In this document: in pieces, positions 20,336 to 29,448 of the stretch
How the letters are laid out: the number at the start of each line of letters is the position of its first letter
How positions within the stretch are numbered: the first letter of the stretch is position 1
IMG/VR virus record: IMGVR_UViG_3300030520_000025
Coordinates: 1-59,026 of that record
DNA length: 59,026 nt
Source: a virus
Strand: one strand, 5' to 3'
Notes under the pieces: generated by a model
What the model was told of the DNA's origin: nothing
What the model saw: only the letters and a program-made list of their open reading frames with translations
Databases searched by the model: none
Position numbers and translations under genes: made by a program

Positions 20336-21072
20336 TGGCAGACGTAGAAGAGATGAAGGATCACGATTGGGGTAATGACTCTCGCTGCATAAACTGTGGA
20401 GCTTACGGCGATGTTGCGGGAGTGTGGGGCCTAGCTACCTATGAGGCTCTAACCCGCAAACAATGTCCAGCCAAGCTCCCAGCAGATGCTAGCCCCTCAG
20501 AGCCGCAGGAGCAGCGCCTCTACCCGACTGGCGGCGACCCTAAAGACTTCTGTACATGCGACCACCACGAGATGTGTCATGCCAACTATGCGGGGATGTG
20601 CCGGGCATGCAATCAGACGGGATGTGAATGCAGAGACTACCAGCCCGAGGCAGCCCCAACAGCAGCAGGGAGCGAGGGGCCGCAGGATATTCTCGCGGGA
20701 GATGTTTGGCACCGCGCCAACGAGAATCGTACGGACGCTATCTGTAACGTCGCGAAGCCTTATGAAGCGATCACCACCGGCAAGTATCCTGTCACGTGCC
20801 CCGCGTGCCTTGCGTTGCTGGCGGCTCCTGTGGCATCCCAAGCTCCAGCCGCCCCGAAGCGGCCCAGTGAAATGTATCTCGGAAACGGGAAGCAAGGGTG
20901 GAATTACTTTGCACCTGCTCCGATAAAAGCCTACATGGACTATCTAGAGAGCCGCGTAAGGGAGTTGGAGACCGCGCTGAAGCTTTGCGCAAACCTACTT
21001 CAAAGTATGGAACCGAATTGTGATTGCATCGCGTGTACGACAGCGAAGAAAGTGCTGGCCAACCATGAATAA
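20335..21072 (+). CDS. Cys-rich hypothetical protein
   Basis: About 245 residues with several Cys clusters: CINCGAYGD, FCTCDHHEMCHAN, MCRACNQTGCECRDY and CPACLALL, then a Pro/Ala linker and a helical C-terminus ending CDCIACTTAKK. Probably binds zinc at several sites. The ATG at 20335 overlaps the previous stop. A GTG at 20332 is an alternative. It resembles modular accessory proteins built from common phage fragments. No activity assigned. Confidence 0.6.
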   Translation: MADVEEMKDHDWGNDSRCINCGAYGDVAGVWGLATYEALTRKQCPAKLPADASPSEPQEQRLYPTGGDPKDFCTCDHHEMCHANYAGMCRACNQTGCECRDYQPEAAPTAAGSEGPQDILAGDVWHRANENRTDAICNVAKPYEAITTGKYPVTCPACLALLAAPVASQAPAAPKRPSEMYLGNGKQGWNYFAPAPIKAYMDYLESRVRELETALKLCANLLQSMEPNCDCIACTTAKKVLANHE

Positions 21073-21829
21073 GCCCTCTCAGTTGGAAATGGGAGAAGCG
21101 ATCCGCAAGGTCTACCCCTACTTCAATCTTCGCGGTCTTGAAGGCGACGGACCAAAGGTATGGGGGGCATTCTTTACTCTCGGCCAAACCTATGAACAGA
21201 CGAAGTGGTATCCGACACAAAAACTGGCCGTCGAGGAAGTCTTCTACGCGCTCCCGAAGAAGCTGGAGAGCGCACTGGCAGTAGTAGGGGACGAGGAGCC
21301 GGATCAGTTACTCTGCGTCCACGGCATATTCGGGCGCGATGGATTGGGTTGCGAAATCTGCAACTCCCTAGACACACAAGAACTGCCGTCGCTGGACGTA
21401 AAAAATATGGCTCTTGAAATGTTCATCGAGGAGCGAATGACCGTCGCTAAAGATTGGGGAGTACCCACTAAGGGCTTTGTTTCAAAGCAAACGCTCGATG
21501 GTATCGATGCGGAAGTAAACGATCGCCTGCGCATACGCCTAATCGAAGCCTTGTCTCGACTCTCCGCAATGGAGAAAGAGAACCATTGGATCAGCGTGGA
21601 GCACGAGCTGCCACCAATGGGCAGACTTGTCATCGTATCCGCAGGTAAAGTAGTGCAGATGTGCCTCTACAGTTGGAATGGAGAAGACAATGCTTGGAGT
21701 CCATTCGATGAAGATTTCGATTGCGCTCCTGCGGATACCTTCACTCACTGGCGTCCTCTTCCATCCCCTCCCAAGGAGGCACTAGACGTTAGAAGGGACA
21801 AGAATGGGTGGCCAGACAAGCCACATTGA
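21065..21829 (+). CDS. DUF551-containing hypothetical protein
   Basis: A 254-residue protein. The last 70 residues match DUF551: HWISVEHELPPMGRLVIVS, then TFTHWRPLPSPP. This domain is common in phage and prophage accessory proteins and has no known activity. The N-terminal part has a short Cys motif (CVHGIFGRDGLGCEIC). The start overlaps the preceding stop. It ends the rightward early region and overlaps the convergent leftward gene by 41 bases. Confidence 0.7.
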   Translation: MNKPSQLEMGEAIRKVYPYFNLRGLEGDGPKVWGAFFTLGQTYEQTKWYPTQKLAVEEVFYALPKKLESALAVVGDEEPDQLLCVHGIFGRDGLGCEICNSLDTQELPSLDVKNMALEMFIEERMTVAKDWGVPTKGFVSKQTLDGIDAEVNDRLRIRLIEALSRLSAMEKENHWISVEHELPPMGRLVIVSAGKVVQMCLYSWNGEDNAWSPFDEDFDCAPADTFTHWRPLPSPPKEALDVRRDKNGWPDKPH

Positions 21830-22520
21830 CCCCTAGAGTCCCGTAGTTGAGTATCTTCTTCCACCATGGCTGCGGCGCCGTTGCTTGGTCTGCGGCCTTT
21901 CTTATGTCCGTCGCGATCGCTGTTATCTGGACTGTCGTGAGCGCTGCCTGCTCTGAGGTGTCCGCTACGCCCTTCAGAGCCCGGTCTACGTCTGGGGAGG
22001 TTACGCGCGCATCGAAGTCTTTCACCATTCTGTCGGCGTCGTCCTCGACGGGTTGTAGCTTCCTGATTGCGGCCCCAGCGTCGCCTATGGTCGCGTTGGC
22101 GGTGTCGATGGCAGGGTTTATATGCGTCGAGAGCGTGGTGAGGCTCTTAGACGCAGCGTCGGCCGTTCCTGTGAGGGCGTCTGTAGCCGTGTTGACGTGG
22201 GTTAGCGTCCCCGTCACTGCTCCGCCGACATTCTGGATCGTGCCGGCGGCCGACGTAAGCACTGCTCCAGTTTGCTTTACCTGTTCAGCCCCCTGTGCTG
22301 CGAGGATGCCGATGTTCTTGGTGGTCTGGCTCATCTGGGCAATTGGGCCACAGGTTACGCTGCCATGGAAGCCTGTGCAGGGCGCGTTGACTGTTGCGAG
22401 GGTCTTATTGACCCCATCGATCGTGCTGCTTGCTTTCCACAGCACTAGACACAAGAAAACCCCCGCCACGGCATACGTAACGAGGGTTATATCTCGGAGG
22501 ATGGAGCGAAGGTTGTCCAT
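21789..22520 (-). CDS. Membrane-anchored coiled-coil protein
   Basis: A 243-residue protein with an N-terminal transmembrane helix (residues about 10-30, LVTYAVAGVFLCLVLW), a long Ala/Thr-rich coiled coil (SQTTKNIGILAAQGAEQVKQ) like DUF948 or signalling proteins, and a hydrophobic C-terminal segment. Last gene of the late operon, next to the lysis block, so it may act on the envelope. The start is uncertain: ATG at 22520, or a TTG at 22544 with AAGGGG upstream. Confidence 0.65.
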   Translation of the reverse strand: MDNLRSILRDITLVTYAVAGVFLCLVLWKASSTIDGVNKTLATVNAPCTGFHGSVTCGPIAQMSQTTKNIGILAAQGAEQVKQTGAVLTSAAGTIQNVGGAVTGTLTHVNTATDALTGTADAASKSLTTLSTHINPAIDTANATIGDAGAAIRKLQPVEDDADRMVKDFDARVTSPDVDRALKGVADTSEQAALTTVQITAIATDIRKAADQATAPQPWWKKILNYGTLGVNVACLATHSCPF

Positions 22521-22574
22521 AGGGTTATGGATGGGCGGCCCCAAGGAACCCCTTCCGAAAGACCGCCCAACTGT

Positions 22575-23015
22575 TTAGGCCGCTGGGGTTGCCGCTGGCG
22601 CGGGTGACGCCGTGGTGAGTGCGGTAGCCAAAGTGGTGAGGTTGGTCACGATAGCCGTAGCCGCCGCAACGCTCTTCGGGTTCTTGATCTGGGCTGCCGA
22701 GATGAGGGAACTTGCATTGGTCGCGAGCGAAGATGCGAGGCTGGCCGCCGTGGGTGTGGCGCCGTAGTCTGCAATCAGGCCGCTGAGGGCCGTGACACCG
22801 GTCGTGATGGCTGAGGTGGCCGCCGTGACTGCTGCTGATGCAGCTGGGCCTCCCTCGAGGCCTGCGATGACCGAAGCCGCCCCGCCAACGTACTGGAGAG
22901 TCGTGTCGGCGATCTTCTCGATCGCGGGCTGTTCGGCGTGAAGTTTGGTCAGTTCCTTCTCTGCCCAGTTAATAAATGTGTGTTCTGCGCCTTCAATGTC
23001 AGAAATAAAGCTCAT
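22575..23015 (-). CDS. Ala-rich hypothetical protein
   Basis: A 146-residue protein. It begins MSFISDIEGAEHTFINWAEK, a charged helix, then a long Ala/Ser/Thr-rich helical region with small residues, and an Ala/Pro tail. The pattern is seen in uncharacterised proteins beside phage lysis genes. AAAGGAG lies upstream of the ATG. Function unknown. Confidence 0.65.
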   Translation of the reverse strand: MSFISDIEGAEHTFINWAEKELTKLHAEQPAIEKIADTTLQYVGGAASVIAGLEGGPAASAAVTAATSAITTGVTALSGLIADYGATPTAASLASSLATNASSLISAAQIKNPKSVAAATAIVTNLTTLATALTTASPAPAATPAA

Positions 23016-23069
23016 GTGGGGCTCCTTTGGTGGTGCGGTTGATGTTTCTGCTGGGATTATAGTCCTCAG

Positions 23070-23363
23070 TCATGCGGCTGGGGGATTGATCGGGGGAACT
23101 TTCAACGTGCTGGAGCTCATGTCCGTAACCACGGAGCCTCCCGGTAGATCGCTGGGATCACGATGGGTAAGGTCTTTGCCGGTTAGGAGGGTCGAAGCGA
23201 TGGCAATTTCAGCCACGGCTATGCCACTCGTTCCGACCAGGGCCGCTACCCTCAGATTTGGGTCGCCGCGGGAGAACAGGAACACCATGATGCTGATGGC
23301 GTCGGCGCTGATAATGGCCAGCACAATGATGGTGAACAACTGCCTCGCGTTGAGTCCGCCCAC
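23070..23363 (-). CDS. Two-helix membrane protein, probable holin
   Basis: A 97-residue protein with two transmembrane helices (residues 9-29, QLFTIIVLAIISADAISIMV; and 38-60, RVAALVGTSGIAVAEIAIAS) and a polar C-terminal tail. It starts with a GTG sharing one base with the lysozyme stop (TAGTG), so it is translated with it. Position and topology fit a class II holin. No sequence family proves it. Confidence 0.6.
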   Translation of the reverse strand: MGGLNARQLFTIIVLAIISADAISIMVFLFSRGDPNLRVAALVGTSGIAVAEIAIASTLLTGKDLTHRDPSDLPGGSVVTDMSSSTLKVPPINPPAA

Positions 23364-23791
23364 TAGACCGCCTCCAGAAAGAGATTCGCCTCAGCTTGAC
23401 GTCGGCGTACAAGGCCCGGAATTACTTGTCCTCCAGCATGTACCCATTCCCCGAACTGCTCGGAGGCTAGCTGGAAATTGCCTTGATTCACCAACCGTAA
23501 CAGGGTGGAACCAGTAAAGTTACCTGAGCCTACGTTGTACGTGAAGTCTACCATCGCATCATGCTGATTCTGGTTGATTTCGGACGTAACGTTCTTGTTC
23601 ACCACGGAATTAGCCCACTGGGTATCAATGACGAGTTGAGCATCCGCCTGCTCTTGCGTCCAGACCGTCCCCAGTGTAGTCGGAGTATGACCCCAACCGA
23701 TTGTAGGGACGCCTGCGGAGTCTAGGTAAGCCTCCAGCCGGCATCCTTCAAACGACTTCGTTAGCGCGAGTCCTGCGGGTCCGTAGTTCAC
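23363..23791 (-). CDS. Endolysin, T4-type lysozyme (GH24)
   Basis: A 142-residue muramidase. Glu15, Asp24 and Thr30 occur at the T4 lysozyme spacing (FEGCRLEAYLDSAGVPTIGW), with NQNQHDAMVDFTYNVGSG and the C-terminal RRRQAEANLF typical of the family. It cleaves the glycan strands of host peptidoglycan at lysis. No signal peptide, so it needs the holin. GTG start overlapping the upstream stop. Confidence 0.93.
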   Translation of the reverse strand: MNYGPAGLALTKSFEGCRLEAYLDSAGVPTIGWGHTPTTLGTVWTQEQADAQLVIDTQWANSVVNKNVTSEINQNQHDAMVDFTYNVGSGNFTGSTLLRLVNQGNFQLASEQFGEWVHAGGQVIPGLVRRRQAEANLFLEAV

Positions 23792-23907
23792 GACGGCAAT
23801 ACCGGATTGTTCGGCGAAGGAAGCGGACCACCCTTGCGCACTGGAGGGTTGGTAGGGTCAACTGGCTGCGGGGGGGTGTATGGCGGGTTTACTGGATTAG
23901 ATCCCAT
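23788..23907 (-). CDS. Proline-rich micro-protein, 39 residues
   Basis: A short gene with a strong AGGAG site. The product is Pro/Asn-rich (MGSNPVNPPYTPPQPVDPTN) and disordered. Its stop overlaps the lysozyme GTG (GTGA). Its main role may be translational coupling, or it may be a linker-like peptide. Not a known family. Confidence 0.6.
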   Translation of the reverse strand: MGSNPVNPPYTPPQPVDPTNPPVRKGGPLPSPNNPVLPS

Positions 23908-23916
23908 GTGAGTCTC

Positions 23917-24171
23917 CTAGAATGAAGTGGAAATCTGGTGCGCTTCGTGTTGGCCCCTAGCTAAGTCAGCAACAGTTCCCCCCAGGATCGTGAGCAGAAG
24001 GAGAATGATGCCCCAGAACATTTTCTTTATATCAGAAATCGATTTTGTATGAGTTTCCAACGCGTCCTCCGCTTGCTGCATCCTCGTAGTGATCCCCGGT
24101 TTTCCGTTACCGTGGAACATATTCTTCTCGAGTCGTTCGATCCTACTTTCGTGTTCGTATCCGTTCGGCAC
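23917..24171 (-). CDS. XhlA-like membrane protein of the lysis cassette
   Basis: An 84-residue protein: a charged coiled coil (ESRIERLEKNMF, TRMQQAEDALETHTKSISDI) followed by one transmembrane helix (FWGIILLLLTILGGTVADLA). This layout matches haemolysin XhlA or holin-associated proteins. GTG start with GAGG upstream. Probably a holin or holin partner at the inner membrane. Confidence 0.65.
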   Translation of the reverse strand: MPNGYEHESRIERLEKNMFHGNGKPGITTRMQQAEDALETHTKSISDIKKMFWGIILLLLTILGGTVADLARGQHEAHQISTSF

Positions 24172-24240
24172 TGGCCCTACCTCTAAGTTAGATTCTCGAC
24201 GGCACCCTTGGGAGGCTTGGCCATTACTGCCATAGGCCGC

Positions 24241-24456
24241 TTACTCAACGAACTTATCTCTATCCAACTCTTGCTTGACGCCTTCAGCTTTGCTCGATTT
24301 TCTCGTAAGTTCAAGCAATTCAGTCAGACGTCCGTCTACCCTCTCGCCCACATCCGTCAACTTAGTACGGTTCAGCCACCCAAGGACCGCGGCAGAGAGT
24401 GCAACGATCGTCGGCGGAGTGGTGGCAATCAGTGCGATCTTTACGGCGTCCGTCAT
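24241..24456 (-). CDS. Small membrane protein, possible holin
   Basis: A 71-residue protein with one N-terminal transmembrane helix (residues 3-25, DAVKIALIATTPPTIVALSA) and a charged coiled-coil tail (LTELLELTRKSSKAEG). AAGGAGG lies directly upstream of the ATG at 24456, which overlaps the previous stop (ATGA). The earlier part of the frame lies within the upstream gene. Lysis-cassette position. Confidence 0.65.
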   Translation of the reverse strand: MTDAVKIALIATTPPTIVALSAAVLGWLNRTKLTDVGERVDGRLTELLELTRKSSKAEGVKQELDRDKFVE

Positions 24457-24665
24457 CCTCCCTCCTTGCCCTGCAACTGGCCCAGCACATCTTTGAACAT
24501 CTTCGCGGCCTCGGGACACTTCCGAGACTCGCAGAGATAGATTGCTCGATTGAGGCATTGAACCATGATATCTACCTTTTCCTCCGCAATATAAATATCC
24601 ATCTCCGCCGCATCGTAATAAGCTCTGGTGCCGAGGAGAATCCGCTTTGGGTGGTTCAACGGCAT
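24453..24665 (-). CDS. Hypothetical protein, 70 residues
   Basis: A helical protein (MPLNHPKRILLGTRAYYDAA, then NRAIYLCESRKCPEAAKMF) resembling a single helical repeat. The ATG at 24665 has GAGGTAA upstream. A TTG 36 bases earlier is less likely. No function known. Confidence 0.6.
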   Translation of the reverse strand: MPLNHPKRILLGTRAYYDAAEMDIYIAEEKVDIMVQCLNRAIYLCESRKCPEAAKMFKDVLGQLQGKEGG

Positions 24666-24730
24666 AAGGTTACCTCTAAAATAAGTCTTACAGCCATCCA
24701 AACAGCCAACTTAGTAACTTCTCCCACCAG

Positions 24731-25126
24731 CTAGTTGGCGGTAACGGTGAGGCCGGTGGGGGCGGGAAGAGGGAGCGTGCCGCTCGCGATGTTCGATGCG
24801 GGAGAAGTTTGGGTCCCGTTGACGTTCACCGCGTAGTAGGAATACGTCCCAGCCGTCACCGTGGAGTCCGTGTAAGGGCCGCTAGCCGTGACACCAGTAA
24901 CCAACTGCGTGAAGGATGTCGGAGCCGTGCAGGGCGTGCCAGCGCACCGGAAGAGGGTAACCGTGGTGCCAGCAGGAACTCCGGTGGGCTGAGTCCACGA
25001 GACGGTAGCGGTTGGACCGGTGGCTGTCTGAGCGAACGAGACCGCCAGCATTGAGTGCTTGGTCTGGGCCGAGACTGGCAGGCAGAGGACAAGTAAAGCG
25101 GCGAGGAGCGATAACTTCGTTTTCAT
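24731..25126 (-). CDS. Exported fibronectin-III-like protein
   Basis: A 131-residue protein. Sec signal peptide MKTKLSLLAALLVLCLPVSA, cut after SA. The remainder is one fibronectin type III-like domain (VSWTQPTGVPAGTTVTLFRC, TYSYYAVNVNGTQTSPAS). It is the first of four consecutive genes upstream in this operon whose products start with signal peptides. The annotated stop is followed, one base out of frame, by a codon run for SWWEKLLSWLFGWL. AAGGAG lies before the ATG. Confidence 0.75.
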   Translation of the reverse strand: MKTKLSLLAALLVLCLPVSAQTKHSMLAVSFAQTATGPTATVSWTQPTGVPAGTTVTLFRCAGTPCTAPTSFTQLVTGVTASGPYTDSTVTAGTYSYYAVNVNGTQTSPASNIASGTLPLPAPTGLTVTAN

Positions 25127-25134
25127 GGTTCTCC

Positions 25135-27009
25135 TTAGTGTACGGACGTGCCTGATGACAAGGCTACTCCAGATGAAAATTGAACTCCGAGAAAAGTTGG
25201 CGGCGCTATCCCCGGCTCTACAAATCCGATCGCCGGTGGGTTAGGACGTGTGACACCTACAAAGTCCAGCGTGGAGGCTTGAGACGCTGTACCAGCACCA
25301 ATTGCAGGTGATCCACTCTGAAGTTTGTAATTCGTCCACGGGCCGTTGGTTGCGCTTACGAATAGCGGATTGGTTGGCAGACTCAGCGACGTGAGGCTGG
25401 AGGCTGGTGTCGTCCCGCTGGGCGTCCCGCCGTAGAACAAAAGGTTGTTCGACCCTGTAAGGATCGCCTGCGGGGAGCCGCCGCCGAAAAGGATGTTGAA
25501 GGACGACGTGTTGGCGTACGCAGGCTGGTAGATGATGTTGTTCGTTAAGTGAACAGTGAACGGGGTCTGCGCTGTCTCGAAACCGTATGCGATCGCCGCA
25601 GCAAACGTGCTGCTGGATGAGTTTACGTAGACACTGCAATCATAGAAAGTGTTGTTATAGACCTGTGCCGTTCCCGAGCCTACCGCGCTAGTTGCCTCGC
25701 CGGGGAATGAAAGGCAGGTGTGAACGCCGTCTGAGTCGCTGGCGGGTTGAATCCCGACGTGGTGGATGATGTTGCCGAAAATGTTTAGTGGTCCCTGCGC
25801 GCTATCCCACGTAGCGATGTTGATGCCCGCACCGTTCACGTCGGTGATGTCGTTATAGGCGAACTCACCATTGCCAAAGCCGAGGGACGTATCTGTGAAG
25901 TAGTTCCACTGAATGCCGTTCCATGTGCAGTCGTCGATCTTGTTGTAGTCCGCGACCACCTGATTGCCCGTCAAATAGATCGAGTGGTACTGCTTGTTGG
26001 ACACGCCCCCCGAATCGGAGCAACTGCTGTTGTGCAGGTAGTTGCCGAGGACAAATGTGCCGACATTGACTTGAGCTTCTTGACCGCCTGTAAGACAGGC
26101 TGAGGAGCCAGAGCCGGTCGGAGCGGTGAGTATATTGTTAACTGCCCGCATAAACGGCCCAGTGGGCGGCTCGGTGAACGAGAGGCAATTTCCTTGGCCC
26201 AATATTGTTAGCCCGGAGATTACCGTGCCCACGTCGCCATAGTCGCGGATGCCCGTTGAGGCATTGACACCGTTGCCGATTGTTGCTGTAGCTCCGGGGC
26301 GCGCCATAAGGACGGTAGGAGTTGCTGAGGTCTGCGTAAACCCCATATCCAATTGGAAGGCGGTGTAGAGGCTTCCCCCATCCGCGTAGGCAAAGTCGAA
26401 CCCATTCAAGAACACAATAGTGTCCCCACCGTTGATGCACTGGTAAAACTGAATCGGGATCAGACTATTGGCTGGCGGCGAAACATTGCTGCCTCCGCCG
26501 TTGATTTGCGTGCTGGGCGTGTTATTCGTCTTCCACGGATTGCCGAACGATCCGTTACCGGCGTTGCCGTCCAGAGCGGTGCCGTTCTTTAGATTCGTGC
26601 AGTTCAGCGTAGTTCCGGTTGTGGCATTGTCGATGCCGGAGCCAATGTAGTAGATCGCACCCGAGCGCACAGTGAAGGTGAGGTTTGAGCACGAACCTCC
26701 CGGCGTGGTGATGACGATGTTACCGCTTCCCGTCGTGGCTGACGGAACCTGAAAGCCCAACTGTTGACGGTCTCCCGTCTTGTCCGCGCCGAGGTAAATC
26801 TTATTCGTAACTGCCGTGCCGTTCACCGTGATCGAGATAGTCGATAGCGACGAGCCGAAGTTAGCCCCGAACACGTCCACATAGATTCCGCCGCCGCCCT
26901 CGCCGCCTGTTGCAGGCCCTGAGAGGTTGTCCTGGTACATGCAGACAGGGGCTTGCGCGAACGCCAGAGGCGAACAGAGCAATGCGAAAAGGAATGCAAC
27001 TACCTTCAC
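25135..27009 (-). CDS. Exported beta-helix protein, tail-spike-like
   Basis: A 624-residue protein with a signal peptide (MKVVAFLFALLCSPLAFAQ), then an IPT/TIG-like domain (VFGANFGSSLSTISITVNG), and from about residue 170 a right-handed beta-helix (NYLHNSSCSDSGGVSNKQYH, YNDITDVNGAGINIATWD, LNIFGNIIHHVG). The fold is that of phage depolymerase spikes and bacterial secreted pectate-lyase-like proteins. It may bind or cleave surface glycans. GTG start overlapping the upstream fibre stop. Confidence 0.75.
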   Translation of the reverse strand: MKVVAFLFALLCSPLAFAQAPVCMYQDNLSGPATGGEGGGGIYVDVFGANFGSSLSTISITVNGTAVTNKIYLGADKTGDRQQLGFQVPSATTGSGNIVITTPGGSCSNLTFTVRSGAIYYIGSGIDNATTGTTLNCTNLKNGTALDGNAGNGSFGNPWKTNNTPSTQINGGGSNVSPPANSLIPIQFYQCINGGDTIVFLNGFDFAYADGGSLYTAFQLDMGFTQTSATPTVLMARPGATATIGNGVNASTGIRDYGDVGTVISGLTILGQGNCLSFTEPPTGPFMRAVNNILTAPTGSGSSACLTGGQEAQVNVGTFVLGNYLHNSSCSDSGGVSNKQYHSIYLTGNQVVADYNKIDDCTWNGIQWNYFTDTSLGFGNGEFAYNDITDVNGAGINIATWDSAQGPLNIFGNIIHHVGIQPASDSDGVHTCLSFPGEATSAVGSGTAQVYNNTFYDCSVYVNSSSSTFAAAIAYGFETAQTPFTVHLTNNIIYQPAYANTSSFNILFGGGSPQAILTGSNNLLFYGGTPSGTTPASSLTSLSLPTNPLFVSATNGPWTNYKLQSGSPAIGAGTASQASTLDFVGVTRPNPPAIGFVEPGIAPPTFLGVQFSSGVALSSGTSVH

Positions 27010-29435
27010 GGCTTCACCGCAATCACAATGGCTGCGTACGGGTCGGTACTTGTTGAATCGGAGGCAGTAGCGATGATTGCAGCCGCAGTGCCCTGGTTGA
27101 AGTATTCAGAAACTTTACTAAAGGTCCCGTTTACCAAGGTGAAGGCATTGGGTGCGGTTCCGGCTGTATTGCCGTTCGACCCAGTGGCAAAGAAGGCAAC
27201 GATCAAATCTCCGTTGGTAACGGGCGTTAGGGACGTGGCGGTTAGGTTGTTCGCTCCTGCTGCCCCGCCAAACGCACTGGCCTTGATCGAATATCCAACT
27301 CCAGAACCGCCATCAATGGGGCTCGAAGATGCTGCGCCAACAACCTCAAAGGCAAGTCCGCTAAGAAAGGTTGCCCCCGTTGAACTATGGACTGTTACGA
27401 CATTAGAGGCCGTTGTGTGAGTGTTTAGTGCATAGAAGCACTCCGATTGGTCGTTGGCCACGGTGAATGCAGCCTGTCCGGGGCCGCAATCAACATAAGT
27501 ATTTCCTGCCGTATCCGTGGGCACTGTATAAGTCACATTTGAGCCAGAAAATTCGTGGACGATGATAAGACTGCCAGAGGTTAGCGCTGCGCTAAACGCC
27601 GTGAGTGCTGCACTTGTGACCGATGTCGCACCGCCATTCAAAAGCCCAGTGTTAGGAATGGTGAATGAATTAGTGAGGTAATTCTGTGGGGTGCTTTGGA
27701 CGAAGTACCCGCTGCCTTGGCACGATCCGTACAGCGTCTCTGTAGAACTCACCACGATTCCAGTTCCACCAGCAACCGCCGTGGTCCCCGTTGAAATAAA
27801 TGGAGAGCCGGTGCTGCAACTCGTCGTTACAGTGGTGCCGGGGCTGACGACTCCCGCGACAGGAGAGAATACCGGGGTAGCTGCGGACGGAGGCCATGTT
27901 AGCCCACCTGCCGAACCGAGAACAGTAAATCCGGTGTAGGCAACGCCGCCCGAACCTGTAGTGGGGTAGCCGGGGTTAGCACCTATATAGCAGGGGATGC
28001 CATTGAAGGACAAACATCCAGTGCTGGACCCACCGATCAAGAATGAACTGCCTTGCGTCGTATTGTTACCAGTGGCTGACCAGCCCTGCATGGCGGCTGA
28101 GGAGCCAGGATATTCGGCAATTAGAGGACTTGTGTATCCGTTGTTATTCGAAAGGGTGACCGGACCGACTGCTCCATTGTTCGACGGTAAGCCGAATTGC
28201 ACAGAGGCCGAAACTCCCCCCGACACCGTACATCCGCCAGTGTCAAGACTGTTTCCCGTGGCGATCCATCCACCCTCCGCACCAGCAGCCGCCGCCTTAT
28301 AAAAATCCAACACAACCGCGAAACCATAGAGAGTGTTGTTGCCTATCGAGGTGTGCATACTTGAATCAGAGTGCAGGATTCCACCACAGGGACCAAAGCT
28401 CAAGGCTGGAGTCGTGTGCTCAATCGTATTGCTTGTAAAAACTAAGGTATTGGCCCCTCCGTTCTGATCCACATTGCGAGAGAAGCATTGACCACTTACA
28501 TTGCCCTGAAACTTATTTCTGGAAAACTCACTGGTCCCGATCCACGTATCCCATTGAACGGAGTAGTTCGTACAAGTCCCCAACGTGGCGTTCCCAGCGC
28601 CTGTATTGTTGAAATTCACATCGTCGATGACATCGATGTACAACCCCGGCTCAATCTCAAAAATGGCAGTGCCTAGACCAGCACCATTCGTAAACGTACC
28701 GCCGCGCCAAGTGAAATCGTGGCAGCCGGTTGAGTAGAAAGAGCCGCCAGTCGGACAGCCCGTATTTCCACCTTGGATGCAGTTGCCTCCCGTCTGAGCG
28801 CAATCAATTGTCGCGAAGGATTGGATGCTAGCGCTTCCTGCTGTACCGCCTGTTCCCGCTGGGCCAGTGAAGGCCAAGTTGCAACTCGCCAGCTTGTAAG
28901 CCTTACCTGAGCCGGAGCCTTCGATATATACGTGCGCTTCTCCGGGGCCTGCATAGGAATTGATCGCGGTCATGAAGGCCGTGGTAGCCGATCCGCAGTT
29001 ATCCGTTGAATCGTCGTCTACCCATTGGAGGCAATTGCTTAGGCCATTGCAAGCTGAGGCGATGTAGAAGATGGAGCTTGTCGGCGTCGGTGTTCCAATG
29101 AAAGGAGCGCCCGTCGTGGTCGTATTATAGAGCGGTCCCGTAGCCAACCCAGACAGCAGCGTGCCGTTGAGTCCCTTCACTGTCGTCGCCCCGCCAGTCG
29201 ATGTGCTTGTTGCGTCGCCGGTAAGGGCGTTGAAACTTCCACCGCCACCAGAACCAATTAGCGTCCAAGTTCCACTTTGGCAGGTGTAGAGCGTTCCGAG
29301 GGTTACGACCTGTTCATCCGGCAGGTTCTGAGTACAGGCACCCGATGGGGCCGAGGCGACATTGATGATGCTCGGGTTGCTCACCTGTGCGGCGGCCGGC
29401 AGTGCAAACAGAAACGCCAGTAGAACTTTCTTCAT
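27006..29435 (-). CDS. Tail-fibre or spike-like protein with signal peptide
   Basis: An 809-residue protein. The signal peptide MKKVLLAFLFALPAAAQ is followed by NALTGDATSTSTGGATTV, a motif shared with the 1657-residue fibre next upstream, then a pectate-lyase-like beta-helix and an Ig-like C-terminal part. Likely a receptor-binding or depolymerase protein. The ATG at 29435 has AGAGGTGA upstream. A GTG at 29444 is part of that site. Confidence 0.75.
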   Translation of the reverse strand: MKKVLLAFLFALPAAAQVSNPSIINVASAPSGACTQNLPDEQVVTLGTLYTCQSGTWTLIGSGGGGSFNALTGDATSTSTGGATTVKGLNGTLLSGLATGPLYNTTTTGAPFIGTPTPTSSIFYIASACNGLSNCLQWVDDDSTDNCGSATTAFMTAINSYAGPGEAHVYIEGSGSGKAYKLASCNLAFTGPAGTGGTAGSASIQSFATIDCAQTGGNCIQGGNTGCPTGGSFYSTGCHDFTWRGGTFTNGAGLGTAIFEIEPGLYIDVIDDVNFNNTGAGNATLGTCTNYSVQWDTWIGTSEFSRNKFQGNVSGQCFSRNVDQNGGANTLVFTSNTIEHTTPALSFGPCGGILHSDSSMHTSIGNNTLYGFAVVLDFYKAAAAGAEGGWIATGNSLDTGGCTVSGGVSASVQFGLPSNNGAVGPVTLSNNNGYTSPLIAEYPGSSAAMQGWSATGNNTTQGSSFLIGGSSTGCLSFNGIPCYIGANPGYPTTGSGGVAYTGFTVLGSAGGLTWPPSAATPVFSPVAGVVSPGTTVTTSCSTGSPFISTGTTAVAGGTGIVVSSTETLYGSCQGSGYFVQSTPQNYLTNSFTIPNTGLLNGGATSVTSAALTAFSAALTSGSLIIVHEFSGSNVTYTVPTDTAGNTYVDCGPGQAAFTVANDQSECFYALNTHTTASNVVTVHSSTGATFLSGLAFEVVGAASSSPIDGGSGVGYSIKASAFGGAAGANNLTATSLTPVTNGDLIVAFFATGSNGNTAGTAPNAFTLVNGTFSKVSEYFNQGTAAAIIATASDSTSTDPYAAIVIAVKP

Positions 29436-29448
29436 CTCTCTCACCTCT

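Noticed and set aside
22530-22575. A rho-independent terminator before the membrane coiled-coil gene
   Set aside because: GGGCGG and CCGCCC can pair around a 24-base loop, but no T run follows and the stem overlaps the likely start region. It may be a weak structure only.
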